The position numbers and the translations under genes are program-made. Shown piece by piece: positions 35,125-44,129 of a stretch of DNA of 64,000 nt (positions are counted from its first letter, which is position 1; every line of letters begins with the position of its first letter). The notes under the pieces were generated by a model, which did no database searches, was not told the DNA's origin, and worked only from the letters and a program-made list of their open reading frames with translations. The DNA is from Devosia litorisediminis (GTDB lineage: Bacteria > Pseudomonadota > Alphaproteobacteria > Rhizobiales > Devosiaceae): contig NZ_JAGXTP010000001.1 in NCBI RefSeq assembly GCF_018334155.1, forward strand, positions 2,356,001 through 2,420,000. Reading direction: 5' to 3'.

Positions 35125-35526
35125 GTGACCGACAAACTCCCCAATGCCGCCAGCGTGGCTCTGGTGCGCGATGGCAAGGTGCTGCTGATCAAGCGCGCCT
35201 ATGAACCCTACAAGGATTTGTGGACCCTGCCGGGCGGCCGCATTGAGCCCGGCGAGACCATCGAGCAATGCGCGGCGCGCGAAATCACCGAGGAAGTGGG
35301 CATCACCATCCGCAATCCCCGGCCGGTGATCCTGCAGGCGCTGGGGCGCGACGAGGCCTTCATGCTCCAGGTATTCGTGACGGGCGACTTCACCGGCAAG
35401 GTGACGCCCTCCGACGAGGTTGCCGATCATCTGTGGGTGGATCCAACGGCGCTGATCGCCTTTCGCACCACCAGCCGCCTTGATGACGTTCTCGCCAGGG
35501 CCTTCGCAGTGATGGGGCAAAGCTGA
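35125..35526 (+). CDS. Nudix hydrolase
   Basis: A 133-residue protein starting at GTG 35125. The Nudix box reads GGRIEPGETIEQCAAREITEEVG, with the Glu pair that binds magnesium. The wider frame from 34450 is a shadow of the SRAP gene on the other strand. Nudix enzymes cleave nucleoside diphosphates linked to another group; the substrate is not predictable here, though ADP-ribose or oxidised nucleotides are typical. Upstream of the TIGR02301-type gene by 15 bases, probably co-transcribed. Confidence 0.9.
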   Translation: MTDKLPNAASVALVRDGKVLLIKRAYEPYKDLWTLPGGRIEPGETIEQCAAREITEEVGITIRNPRPVILQALGRDEAFMLQVFVTGDFTGKVTPSDEVADHLWVDPTALIAFRTTSRLDDVLARAFAVMGQS

Positions 35527-35541
35527 TACAGGAGGCGGGTA

Positions 35542-35928
35542 TTGTTGCGGACCGCCATGAAAAACCTGCGCCAAATTGCCATCGCCGCCTGTCTGCTCGT
35601 GCTGGGCGCCCTGCCCGCGCTGGCGATTGATCCGCCTTATCAGCGGCAGATGGAGCGCCTCTCGGAAATTATGGGGAGCCTCTATTTCCTGCAGCCGCTA
35701 TGCGGCACCAACCGGACGGACTGGCGCGCGCAAATGGCCGATCTGATCGCGCTGGACCAGCCCGATGAGGACCGTCGCCAGCGGCTGGCCGGTGCCTTCA
35801 ACGAAGGCTATACCGCCTATGCGCGGTTCCATCGGGCCTGCACCCCCGCTGCCAGTGCGGCGCTGTCGCGCCTGCTTGATGAGGCCGAACGCACCGCCCG
35901 CGACATTCACACCCGGTTCGCAGAGTAG
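35542..35928 (+). CDS. TIGR02301-type secreted protein, unknown function
   Basis: A 128-residue protein. The start is TTG 35542 because GGAGG lies six bases before it, whereas ATG 35557 is too far from that site. A signal peptide ends near LPALA. The mature part contains SEIMGSLYFLQPLCG, FNEGYTAYARFHRAC and two conserved Cys, matching the alphaproteobacterial family TIGR02301. Role unknown; located in the periplasm. Confidence 0.83.
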   Translation: MLRTAMKNLRQIAIAACLLVLGALPALAIDPPYQRQMERLSEIMGSLYFLQPLCGTNRTDWRAQMADLIALDQPDEDRRQRLAGAFNEGYTAYARFHRACTPAASAALSRLLDEAERTARDIHTRFAE

Positions 35929-36028
35929 TCCGGCTCTGCTATGGGTTGGATACAAACGCGTACGACTTGTTAACCTTCGGGTTACTTCTGCCGCGCCCAC
36001 CGCAACAGCCTGTGCTACCCGAGGTGTT

Positions 36029-36307
36029 ATGACGACGAGCAAGACCATGTTTGCACCCGCTTCGGGCCTGGGCGTTTTCGACCGCGAAAGCGGCGAGCGT
36101 CAGATCGCGCTGGAATATCTGGCCGAGGCCTGGAACGAAGCTGAAGAAGATGGCGTGCAAAGCGGCTCGCTGGCCCATGCATCGCTGTTTGCGGCGCTGG
36201 CCACGCTGGTCAAGATGCACGGCGACGAAGCCGCTGCCGACCTGGTCGCCATGCTCCCCGACCGCATCCGCTCGGGCGAATACAATCTCGACAAGATATT
36301 GCAGTAG
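36029..36307 (+). CDS. Small hypothetical protein
   Basis: A 92-residue acidic protein from ATG 36029, preceded by GAGGTG five bases before it. It begins MTTSKTMFAPASGLGVFDRESGERQ and is mostly helical (LAEAWNEAEEDGV, LFAALATLVKMHGDEAAADLVAML). No signal peptide or membrane segment. I recognise no family. A cysteine-free, Glu-rich make-up suggests a small soluble regulator or structural protein, but no function can be given. Confidence 0.7.
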   Translation: MTTSKTMFAPASGLGVFDRESGERQIALEYLAEAWNEAEEDGVQSGSLAHASLFAALATLVKMHGDEAAADLVAMLPDRIRSGEYNLDKILQ

Positions 36308-36430
36308 GGCCGTTCTAGGCCTGAAAGCGTCCACTGAAATTCAGCGACCCGGACGCGGTTTGCGACCCCATTTCAGACATTCAGGCCGATAAGCCTTGAC
36401 GCCGAAACAAGCCGCTCACCACCCACCGCG

Positions 36431-36551
36431 CGTCACCCTCGGCCTTGACCCGAGGGTTCTTCACTGACGATCCCATCCCAGAACTCGCGCCGCCTCTGCC
36501 CCTGCCGAAACCATGAAGTACAGTACCCTCGGCTCAAGGCCGAGGGTGACG
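36431..36551. repeat. Inverted repeat with hairpin arms
   Basis: An 18-base perfect inverted repeat (36431-36448 and 36534-36551, arm CGTCACCCTCGGCCTTGA) with 85 bases between. Each arm is part of a smaller hairpin, CCCTCGG-N7-CCGAGGG on the left and CCCTCGGC-TCAAG-GCCGAGGG on the right. It looks like a non-coding palindromic element and fills most of the gap 36308-36583, which has no gene. Confidence 0.7.
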
Positions 36552-36583
36552 ACAGGTGGGAGAGCGGCCACGCAGCGACTAAA

Positions 36584-38407
36584 TTAGAACTCGTTCCAGT
36601 CTTGCTTGATGGCCGCATTGCCGTTCACCGCATAGGCCTTGGCAGCGTTGCCGGCGCGATACTGCTGCGACTTGATGTCAGTTGCAGTCTGTTTGTGGGC
36701 CACTGGGGGCGCGTGCCGTGCCGACGGTTTGGCAACAGTCTCGCGATGTTCAACGGTGAAGACTTCGACGATCTGATCCAGCTCGCTCGCCTGCGTTTCG
36801 GTCTGCTCCAGAGCCGCGTTCATTTCCTCGACAAGCGCCGCATTGTGCTGGGTCATTTCGTCCATATCGCGAACTGAAGTGCTCACCTCGACTATGGCAG
36901 TTGACTGTTCTTGGGTGGCGTGAGCGATCTCGGTGATCAGCTCGCTGTTCTGACGAACGCTTTCGACCATGTCGTTCAGCTTGGCTGCGGCAGTAGAGAC
37001 CAGCTTGGAGCCCGACTCCACCTCTTCGGCAGAACGCTCGACCAGAACTTTGACGTCCGAGGACGCACTGGCCGCTGACTGTGCCAGTCGGCGCACTTCC
37101 ACTGCGACCACGGCAAAACCTTTGCCGGCGTCCCCCGCACGGGCCGCTTCTACCGAAGCATTCAGGGCTAGCAGGTTGGTCTGGAAGGCGATATCATCAA
37201 TCATACCGATGATGTTGGAGATCTTGGCAGAGGATACTGAAATCCGCTCCATTGCCTGATTTGCTTCGCCCATAACCACGCCTGTGCTGCTAGCGGCTTC
37301 GGACACGGCAAGAGAACGGGTGTTTGCCGCCTCGCTACGCTTGGCATTTTCCTGCACCGTGGTGGAGAGCTGCTCCATGGCAGCGCTGGTTTCTTCGATG
37401 GCGGCGGCCTGGCGGGTCGTCCGGTCTGCCAGATCATTGGCGCCCGACAGGATTTCGCCCGTCGCGGTCTTCAGGATTGCCGAGGTTTCGCGCAGCTGGG
37501 ACATGATGCTGGCGAACTTTTCCACCGTATCATTGAAGGCAAGGCGCACTTCATCAAGTTCGCCCACTAGCGGAGCGTCGATGCGGGCGGCCAGATCGCC
37601 CCCGGCAAGCCTTGATAGACTTGCCCCGATAGTGACTACAGCAGCCTTGCGTGCAGTAATGTCGGTTGCGTATTTGACAACTTTATAAGGGCGGCCATTC
37701 ATGTCAAAAATCGGGTTGTAGCTCGCCTGGATCCAGACCTCCTTGCCCCCTTTGCCAAGTCGCTGGTATTCGGCAGCCTGATATTCGCCGCGCCCCAAAG
37801 CTCTCCAAAACTCGCTGTACTCTTTGCTTCTGGCAAAGTCGGGTACAGCGAACATGCTGTGATGCTGACCCTTAATCTCTTCCAGCCGATAGCCCATCGT
37901 CGCACAGAAATTCTCATTGGCGGTTAGGATGGTCCCGGACAGGTCAAACTCAATCACCGCTTGTGACTTCGAGATGGCGGCGAGCTGGCCTCTATAATCA
38001 GCATTGGCGAGTTTCTGTGCCGTAACATCGGTCGCAATCTTGATGACCTTAAAGGGCTTCCCTGCTGCGTCCAGAACCGGATTGTAGGAGGCCTGTATCC
38101 AGACTTCTTTGCCACCATTGCCGATGCGCTTGTATTCGGCAGCGTTGAATTCACCGTTGCGGAGCCGCGCCCAGAACTCTTGGTAATCTGCGGACTTCGC
38201 GTATGAAGGCTCCACAAATATGCTGTGGTGCTTGCCCTGGACGTCATCAAGCTCATAGCTCATTGCCGCCAGAAAATTGGCGTTGGCGGTAAGGATGGTG
38301 CCATCGAGATTGAACTCGATAATCGCTTGTGAAGCCGACAGCGCGGCGAGCGTCGCGTGGTCATCCGTTGCTATTTTTCTTTTGGTTCGCGATGTGAACA
38401 GTGCCAT
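36584..38407 (-). CDS. Soluble methyl-accepting chemotaxis protein, PAS-PAS-HAMP
   Basis: A 607-residue receptor with no membrane segment. Two PAS domains of about 120 residues are near-copies of each other (both end [13 protein letters not shown]...DVTAQK or DITARK). A HAMP-like stretch [18 protein letters not shown] follows, then the signalling domain with hairpin tip [23 protein letters not shown]. The C-terminus ends QDWNEF, close to the NWETF tether used by CheR and CheB. The start is ATG 38407, preceded by GGAAGG; the frame goes on to 38458 unsupported. It likely senses redox or a ligand through PAS, and may signal to an unseen chemotaxis or Wsp-like pathway. Confidence 0.93.
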   Translation of the reverse strand: MALFTSRTKRKIATDDHATLAALSASQAIIEFNLDGTILTANANFLAAMSYELDDVQGKHHSIFVEPSYAKSADYQEFWARLRNGEFNAAEYKRIGNGGKEVWIQASYNPVLDAAGKPFKVIKIATDVTAQKLANADYRGQLAAISKSQAVIEFDLSGTILTANENFCATMGYRLEEIKGQHHSMFAVPDFARSKEYSEFWRALGRGEYQAAEYQRLGKGGKEVWIQASYNPIFDMNGRPYKVVKYATDITARKAAVVTIGASLSRLAGGDLAARIDAPLVGELDEVRLAFNDTVEKFASIMSQLRETSAILKTATGEILSGANDLADRTTRQAAAIEETSAAMEQLSTTVQENAKRSEAANTRSLAVSEAASSTGVVMGEANQAMERISVSSAKISNIIGMIDDIAFQTNLLALNASVEAARAGDAGKGFAVVAVEVRRLAQSAASASSDVKVLVERSAEEVESGSKLVSTAAAKLNDMVESVRQNSELITEIAHATQEQSTAIVEVSTSVRDMDEMTQHNAALVEEMNAALEQTETQASELDQIVEVFTVEHRETVAKPSARHAPPVAHKQTATDIKSQQYRAGNAAKAYAVNGNAAIKQDWNEF

Positions 38408-38746
38408 GGAGCCTTCCGCCTCGTGCATATAAGCAACTCGCTTATGGAGCATACGCACTAATTAATTCCTAAGCAGAACTTATTGTTTGAGGCTGGCTTG
38501 AGGCGACGCTGCTCGCCTGCAGACAGTCTGCTAGCATCCCAAACCGACGAACGATTTGCGGTATCCGGCCGATAGAGTGGTGTTGCTGTGGTGGACATGG
38601 TCGCAACGCTTGATGTTACCACCGCTCAACGCCACGGCTCACATAGTGCCCGACAGCCTTCTTCCGGCCTCAAATTTGATCGCTGTCTGCTTAACGAACT
38701 GACCGCCCTAGTAGCAGACTGTCCGCTACCCGAACCCGACGAAGCG
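38408..38746. other. Intergenic region with a 13-base palindrome, no convincing gene
   Basis: The gap between the chemoreceptor start and the dihydroorotase end is 339 bases. It contains a perfect palindrome GCAGAC-A-GTCTGC at 38519-38531, and a looser relative, GTAGC-N9-GCTAC, around 38713. A 69-codon frame at 38588-38797 overlaps the dihydroorotase gene and is not supported. Confidence 0.5.
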
Positions 38747-40081
38747 CTATGCGTCCTGTGGCAGTGCTTCCAAGAAGCTGATTGGCTGGCCGGTTGAGGG
38801 CGTCACCAGTTCGCCCTGCCACATCACTGTCTTGCCGCGCACAATGGTGCCCACGGGCCAGCCGGTGACCGTGACGCCGTCATAGGGCGTCCAGCCGGCG
38901 CGGCTTTTGACGTCGGCATTGCGGATGGTTTCGCGGCGCTTGAGATCGACAATGGTGAGGTCGGCATCATAGCCCACCGCAACACGACCCTTTTTGGCGA
39001 TGCCGAACAGGCGGTTGGGGCCGGCGCTGGTCATGTCGACAAAGCGCTGCAGGCTGAGTTTTCCGGCATTCACATGGTCGAGCATGATCGGCACCAGGGT
39101 CTGCACGCCGGTCATGCCGGAATGGCTGGCGGGGTAAGGGTGATCCTTTTCCTCGCGCGTATGCGGGGCATGATCGGACCCCAGAATATCGGCGACGCCA
39201 TTGGCCACCCCCGCCCAGATCCCCGCGCGATGCTGGGCATCGCGGACGGGGGGGTTCATCTGCACATAGGTGCCCAGCCGATCATAGGCGGTCTCATCGA
39301 GCGTGAGGTGATGCGGGGTTACCTCGACGCTGGCGACGTCCTTGTGATCGGCCAGATAGACCATCTCTTCGGCAGTCGAAATATGCAGCACATGAATGCG
39401 CTTGCCGGTCTTGTGGGCCAGACCCACCAGCCGCTTGGTGCAGTTGAGCGCTACTTCGGGCGAGCGCCAGACCGGATGGCTCGATGGATCGCCCTCGACG
39501 CGCAGGCCCTTGCGTTGCTCGAGCATGAATTCGTCTTCGGAGTGGAAGGCGGCACGGCGCGAAATGGCATTGAGGATAGCCTCGACGCCATCGTCATCGG
39601 CCACCAGCAGTGAGCCGGTGGAACTTCCCATGAACACCTTGATGCCAGCGCAACCGGGCAGTCTTTCGAGTTCGGCCAGTTCGCCGACATTCTCGTGCGT
39701 GCCGCCAATATAGAAGGCGAAATCGCAATGCATGCGATTGGTGCCGGCGGCAATCTTGGCCTCAAAGGTTTCCCGGCTGGTGGTCAGCGGGTTGGTGTTG
39801 GGCATTTCAAATACGCCCGTCACGCCGCCCATGACGGCGGAAAGGGAACCCGATTGCAGATCTTCCTTGTGGGTCAGGCCCGGCTCGCGGAAGTGCACCT
39901 GGGTATCGATGACCCCGGGCAGGATGTGCAGGCCGGTGCAGTCGACGGTTTCGATGGCGCTATCGCCCGACAGATCGCCCAGCGCCGCAATGGTGCCATT
40001 GCGCACCGCCACATCGGCCCGGCCTTCGCCATCGTGATTGACCAGTGTCGCGTTCTTGAAAATCGTGTCGTACTGCGCCAT
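38747..40081 (-). CDS. pyrC: Dihydroorotase (class I)
   Basis: A 444-residue zinc amidohydrolase that closes carbamoyl-aspartate to dihydroorotate in pyrimidine synthesis. Metal ligands are visible in DTQVHFREPG, the lysine to be carbamylated in AGIKVFMGSS, His in HVLHIST and VTPHHLTL, and Asp in LGSDHAPHTREEK. Allantoinase is a close relative, so hydantoin-type activity is not fully excluded. No pyrimidine partner gene adjoins. It is divergent from the YgfZ gene with 68 bases between. Confidence 0.9.
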   Translation of the reverse strand: MAQYDTIFKNATLVNHDGEGRADVAVRNGTIAALGDLSGDSAIETVDCTGLHILPGVIDTQVHFREPGLTHKEDLQSGSLSAVMGGVTGVFEMPNTNPLTTSRETFEAKIAAGTNRMHCDFAFYIGGTHENVGELAELERLPGCAGIKVFMGSSTGSLLVADDDGVEAILNAISRRAAFHSEDEFMLEQRKGLRVEGDPSSHPVWRSPEVALNCTKRLVGLAHKTGKRIHVLHISTAEEMVYLADHKDVASVEVTPHHLTLDETAYDRLGTYVQMNPPVRDAQHRAGIWAGVANGVADILGSDHAPHTREEKDHPYPASHSGMTGVQTLVPIMLDHVNAGKLSLQRFVDMTSAGPNRLFGIAKKGRVAVGYDADLTIVDLKRRETIRNADVKSRAGWTPYDGVTVTGWPVGTIVRGKTVMWQGELVTPSTGQPISFLEALPQDA

Positions 40082-40149
40082 GTCTCTGGTCCTGCCGTTC
40101 CCCGTGTTAGCCCGGTTTAGCGGAGGCAGCGACCAAGAGGCAAGCGACC

Positions 40150-40989
40150 ATGACCACCCATCTGCGCGCCGACCGTGCCGTATTCCGTTTTTCGGGCGCC
40201 GACGCGCATAAACTTCTCAATGACGTCGTCACCGGTCCAATACCCGCCTCGGGCGCCGGAGATGGCGAGCCGGCCGCCGCGTGGGCGCTGCTCTCGCCCC
40301 AGGGCAAGATTCTGGCCGAGGGCCTGGCCGGCCATGCCGAAGACGCCATCTGGGTGGACGTGCATGAATCGGTCGCCGACGATTTTTTCAAGCGCATGAA
40401 AATGTACCGCCTGCGCGCCCAGGCGGTGATTGACGATCTGCGCGAGAGCCACCGCGTCGGCTTTGCCCAGGATGCGGAACCGGCAGGGATCCGTCACACC
40501 GATCGCTTTGGCCCGCTCAATATCGGCTGGCGCGTGATTGCCCCGGTCGAGGCCACCAGCGACTGGATTCAGAACGATGCCTTCTATCAGGCAGAGCGTA
40601 TCGGCGTCGGCATCGCCCACCAGGGCAATGACTTCGCGGCCAATGAGGCCTTTGCCCATGATATCGGGCTCGACATTCTGGACGGCATCGACTTCGCCAA
40701 GGGCTGTTATGTCGGCCAGGAAGTGGTCTCGCGGATGAAACATCGCGGCACCGCCCGCCGCCGCCCGGTGATCGTATCGGGCATTGAGGGGCCTGCCGGT
40801 TCGCCCGTAATGGCCGGGGGACGCGAGGCTGGCCAGATTGGTGCTGTCGTGGATGGCCGTGCCGTGGCGATTCTGCGTCTCGACCGCCTCACCGACCTGT
40901 CAGCGGTGACGGTTTGCGACAAACCCGTGACGCTGAATCTGCCGGTCTGGGCCGCATACACGTTTGGCGAATCGAGTGCCGATGAGTAG
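40150..40989 (+). CDS. YgfZ/GcvT-domain folate-binding protein
   Basis: A 279-residue protein of the tetrahydrofolate-binding YgfZ family, which helps Fe-S cluster enzymes. The signature KGCYVGQEVVSRMKHRG is intact. The N-terminal part RAVFRFSGADAHKLLNDVVTG and the short C-terminal barrel fit the family. Located in the cytoplasm. It stands upstream of the HD-domain gene with 38 bases between and may share its transcript. Confidence 0.93.
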   Translation: MTTHLRADRAVFRFSGADAHKLLNDVVTGPIPASGAGDGEPAAAWALLSPQGKILAEGLAGHAEDAIWVDVHESVADDFFKRMKMYRLRAQAVIDDLRESHRVGFAQDAEPAGIRHTDRFGPLNIGWRVIAPVEATSDWIQNDAFYQAERIGVGIAHQGNDFAANEAFAHDIGLDILDGIDFAKGCYVGQEVVSRMKHRGTARRRPVIVSGIEGPAGSPVMAGGREAGQIGAVVDGRAVAILRLDRLTDLSAVTVCDKPVTLNLPVWAAYTFGESSADE

Positions 40990-41027
40990 CGTTCAACGCT
41001 AACAGTCTGCTAACCAATTGGGGCAAG

Positions 41028-41630
41028 ATGGCACGGACCAGTTCACGGGCCTGGCAACGCATGTTGTCAGGACGCCGCCTAGATATTCTTGACCCCTCGC
41101 CGATGGATGTCGAACTGCCCGACATCGCGCATGGCCTGGCCCGCGTTGCCCGCTGGAACGGCCAAACCTATGGCGATTATCCGTTTTCGGTGGCCCAGCA
41201 CTCAGTGCTGGTACTCGAGCTGTTTCGCGCCAGCAACCCCGATGCAACACCCATTGCCCTGCTTCAGGCACTGCTGCACGACGCCCCCGAATATGTGATG
41301 GGCGACATCATCTCGCCCTTCAAGGCCGCGATGGGCGGCAATTACAAGGACGTTGAAAACCGCCTGCTTTCCGCGATTTTCCTGCGCTTTTCGCTGCCCG
41401 CAGCGATGACCGGAGCGGTCGCAAAGCTGGTCAAGAAAGCAGACCGCGAGGCCGCGTTTTTCGAGGCGGTTCATCTGGCGGGCTTTGAGGAATCAGAGGC
41501 GCGCAAATTCTTCGGCGCACCGGGCCAGCCAGCCTTTGATGTCGATGCATTCGACCGGTTGATCCGCCCCTGGCCCACAGGCGAGGCGCATGATCGCTTC
41601 GTGGCGGCCTTCGAAGCAATTTCCCTTTAG
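41028..41630 (+). CDS. HD-domain hydrolase (YfbR-like)
   Basis: A 200-residue metal-dependent phosphohydrolase. The HD residues are in AQHSVLVLELF and LLHDAPEYVMGDIISPFK, with a further Asp in KKADREAAFFEAVH. YfbR-like enzymes are 5'-deoxynucleotidases; this is the closest family I recognise, but substrate is unproven. It opens with RTSSRAWQRMLSGRRLDILDP, a basic segment seen in alphaproteobacterial members. Confidence 0.87.
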   Translation: MARTSSRAWQRMLSGRRLDILDPSPMDVELPDIAHGLARVARWNGQTYGDYPFSVAQHSVLVLELFRASNPDATPIALLQALLHDAPEYVMGDIISPFKAAMGGNYKDVENRLLSAIFLRFSLPAAMTGAVAKLVKKADREAAFFEAVHLAGFEESEARKFFGAPGQPAFDVDAFDRLIRPWPTGEAHDRFVAAFEAISL

Positions 41631-41755
41631 TACCAGCACTTTGGCGGCTGTGTATATTAACCTTAACAAGGGATGAACTTTGCGTGTGACAGGTGGCTAT
41701 GGTTTTTATTCCGTTAACGCGAAACCCGGTTTCGCTTCATTCCGGGACGGAAATC

Positions 41756-42277
41756 ATGGACCTGCCAAGCCGCCACATTCTGATTGGGATGACCTTGGGT
41801 GCCATGTGCGCCAGCGTATTGGCTGTCACCGGCCCGGGCGCAGTGGTTGAAACCTTTGCTGACGAGATGCTGAAACCAGCGGTCGTGGCGCCGGGCTTTG
41901 ACACCACCAAGCTGGTCAGGTTCGAAGACCGGGATTACGAAATTCGGGCCGAAAACTGGGTGTCGCAGGACCCCATTTCGTCCGATGTGGTCAAGAAGGT
42001 CGAAGGCGGCCGGGTGTCTTACGTGACCATTGCCACCACCAGCACCGGCACCTATTCGACCGACGGGCTGTTCTCCAACAAGGTGCAATATCCCGGCATC
42101 ACGGTGGAAGACGTGACCTATCGCCCCAATAATTTCTTCTATTGGCGCAGTGGCGGCTGGTCGAGCTTCAACAGCCGCAAGGTCAACTCGTTCCTCTATA
42201 TCCGCTCGGGCGACACGCGCGTTAGCACCTGGGGCAATCGCACCTGCGTCAGCGGCAAGGGCTTCCGGGTCTGCTGA
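41756..42277 (+). CDS. Secreted protein of unknown function
   Basis: A 173-residue protein from ATG 41756, with GGAAA upstream; the frame also opens at 41693 and 41699. A hydrophobic signal-like segment (HILIGMTLGAMCASVLAVTG) starts it. The C-terminal half is rich in Ser, Tyr, Trp and Asn, with paired Cys in TCVSGKGFRVC, likely a disulphide. It ends directly against the SleB stop (no bases between). I do not recognise a family. Confidence 0.65.
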   Translation: MDLPSRHILIGMTLGAMCASVLAVTGPGAVVETFADEMLKPAVVAPGFDTTKLVRFEDRDYEIRAENWVSQDPISSDVVKKVEGGRVSYVTIATTSTGTYSTDGLFSNKVQYPGITVEDVTYRPNNFFYWRSGGWSSFNSRKVNSFLYIRSGDTRVSTWGNRTCVSGKGFRVC

Positions 42278-43315
42278 TCAGCCGAACAGCCAGCCTGCCT
42301 TGAAGCGATAGAAAACGTGCAAGCCGATCTGGGTCAGCTTGGTCATGCGGGGCGCCCAGGCCGGGCGGACATAGGTAGCGTGATAGTGCGTCGCGTCGGC
42401 CACTTCGGTCAGGTAAAGCTCACCATCGGTGAAGCGACGGGAGATGTCCTCGGCCTGCGCCCATGACTTGGCGTCGTTGATGGATTCGGGAATACCGTCA
42501 CAGGCAAAGGAGAACTGGCAGGCATTGCGCTTGGTCTGGTTCTGAAACACCACGCCGCAAATGGTATTGGGATAGCGACGATCCTTGACCCGGTTGAGCA
42601 CCACCTGTGCCACGGCCACCTGGCCGCGATAGCTTTCGCCGCGCGCCTCAAAGTAGATTGCCGTGGACAGGCACCACAGTTCCTTGTCCGAGGTGGCAAT
42701 GGCCTGTCCGGTTGCAAAGCCGCCGGTGACAGGTGCCGTTTCACGGGCATAGGCGAGCTGCTCAGAGGCCAGCATTGGCATTGGGGTAGCGTCGCTGGTT
42801 GGGGCGATACCGGCAATGGCGTCGAGCGCGGCTGCCGTGGATGGATTGATGGCCGCAATGGACATGCGCGGCCCGATCTCGACGTCGCCGGTCGGCTCGA
42901 TATCGGCAAAGCGCGTCTGGCCCATGGTGGGATCAGCGGGCGCACGCAGGGCTGCCAGGCGGGTACGCACTTCGGCAAAGCTGCGTGAGAAGGCCAGTGC
43001 ATCGACGGCGGGGCGAACGCGATCGCCCTTCTCGGCGCGATTGGGACCAGTGAAACTGGCAGAAGCAAACAGATTGTTGACCGACCCGGTAATGACGGGA
43101 TCAACGCCGGAATAGGACAGGCTGGCACTGGCCAGTTTGATTTCGGTGGGAAGTGTTTCAGCGAGGTCGGCAACCGGGCCGAAAGCACCGCCAGTCAGGG
43201 CGGCATAGCTCAGCAATCCGAGTGCGGCTACAGCCACAAATCTGGCGATAGGGCGCCCGCGGCGAACCGCTTTAGCCGCGCGCAAACGCGCCACTGGCCG
43301 GTGGGAAAAAACCAT
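42278..43315 (-). CDS. SleB-type cell wall hydrolase
   Basis: A 345-residue envelope protein. A membrane or signal segment near residue 35 (FVAVAALGLLSYAALTGGAFG) is followed by an Ala/Ser-rich linker and the C-terminal hydrolase domain: CLSTAIYFEARGESYRGQVAVAQVVLNRV, with the catalytic Glu, and QFSFACDGIPE. Members cleave peptidoglycan as lytic transglycosylase or muramidase. It probably acts in cell wall remodelling, not sporulation. Confidence 0.92.
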   Translation of the reverse strand: MVFSHRPVARLRAAKAVRRGRPIARFVAVAALGLLSYAALTGGAFGPVADLAETLPTEIKLASASLSYSGVDPVITGSVNNLFASASFTGPNRAEKGDRVRPAVDALAFSRSFAEVRTRLAALRAPADPTMGQTRFADIEPTGDVEIGPRMSIAAINPSTAAALDAIAGIAPTSDATPMPMLASEQLAYARETAPVTGGFATGQAIATSDKELWCLSTAIYFEARGESYRGQVAVAQVVLNRVKDRRYPNTICGVVFQNQTKRNACQFSFACDGIPESINDAKSWAQAEDISRRFTDGELYLTEVADATHYHATYVRPAWAPRMTKLTQIGLHVFYRFKAGWLFG

Positions 43316-43493
43316 CTACGCAACTCAACACAACGCAACACAACTACTGATCGGCGATAGAGACGCTAGAATGCCGACAGTGGTGATGATGACTTATTAG
43401 GGTTAGCAGCGCGTAAACGGCGTTTTGGGCATGGCAATGGTGCAACCGTGGCACGGAGTGGGCATTGCTGTGATCGGAGCGCGAAGGACGGTT

Positions 43494-44072
43494 CTAGATG
43501 CCGCAGGCCGCGCGGACCGGGACGACTTCAGCGATGAAGGCATCAACCCGGAAGCGGACGGAAAGCGAGCGGGAATTGACCGGGGTTACCCGCGCGGTGA
43601 GGTTTGTTGCGCCGGCCAGACCGTCCAGAAACGCGGCAGCGTCGCGGCTATTGTCGAGCACAATGGCCGTGTTGTCAGTGTTGACCGGCAAGGTCTGACT
43701 GCGGGCAGCGCGCAGATCGTATTGCAGGGTAATCCCCGCATCGCGACCCAGGGCCGACATGGTATTGCCGGCAAAGGCAAAGGCCACACTGAGCACATCG
43801 GCATCACAGGTTACCGTCATGGTGGCTGGCGCACGACCACTGGGCCGGGCGGGGATCAGGGTTTCCGATTGCAACGTTACGCTCAGTCCGCTCTGGGCGG
43901 CGGCGTTGTCGCGGAACAGCCCGTCATAACAGGCCAGACGTTCAACATCGGTCTCGATCAAAACGCATTGCGAAATGCCCGTCTGGGCGAATGCAACGGG
44001 CATTGGCGCCGCAAACAGGGGCAGTAGTGCTAGAGCCGACAATCGTTTCACGTCGATAAAGTCCCATCCCAT
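43494..44072 (-). CDS. VasI/TagO-like periplasmic protein
   Basis: A 192-residue protein with a signal peptide ending near PVAFA. The mature start carries QCVLIETDVERLACYDGLFR, a Cys-plus-RLxCYD pattern seen in VasI/TagO-type proteins of type VI secretion, and a C-terminal beta-rich part. No other type VI gene is in the window, and such proteins also occur outside those systems in alphaproteobacteria, so function stays open. It lies 57 bases upstream, on the opposite face of the minus strand, of the PPDK-like stop. Confidence 0.7.
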   Translation of the reverse strand: MGWDFIDVKRLSALALLPLFAAPMPVAFAQTGISQCVLIETDVERLACYDGLFRDNAAAQSGLSVTLQSETLIPARPSGRAPATMTVTCDADVLSVAFAFAGNTMSALGRDAGITLQYDLRAARSQTLPVNTDNTAIVLDNSRDAAAFLDGLAGATNLTARVTPVNSRSLSVRFRVDAFIAEVVPVRAACGI

Positions 44073-44129
44073 TGTGCTGACTTGGTGCCAGCTTGTTCCC
44101 CCTGCATATAGGGATTGTGCGACCGCTAT

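Noticed and set aside
38588..38797. 69-codon small gene before dihydroorotase
   Set aside because: No ribosome site that I trust, no recognised domain, and it overlaps the end of a well-supported gene on the other strand.
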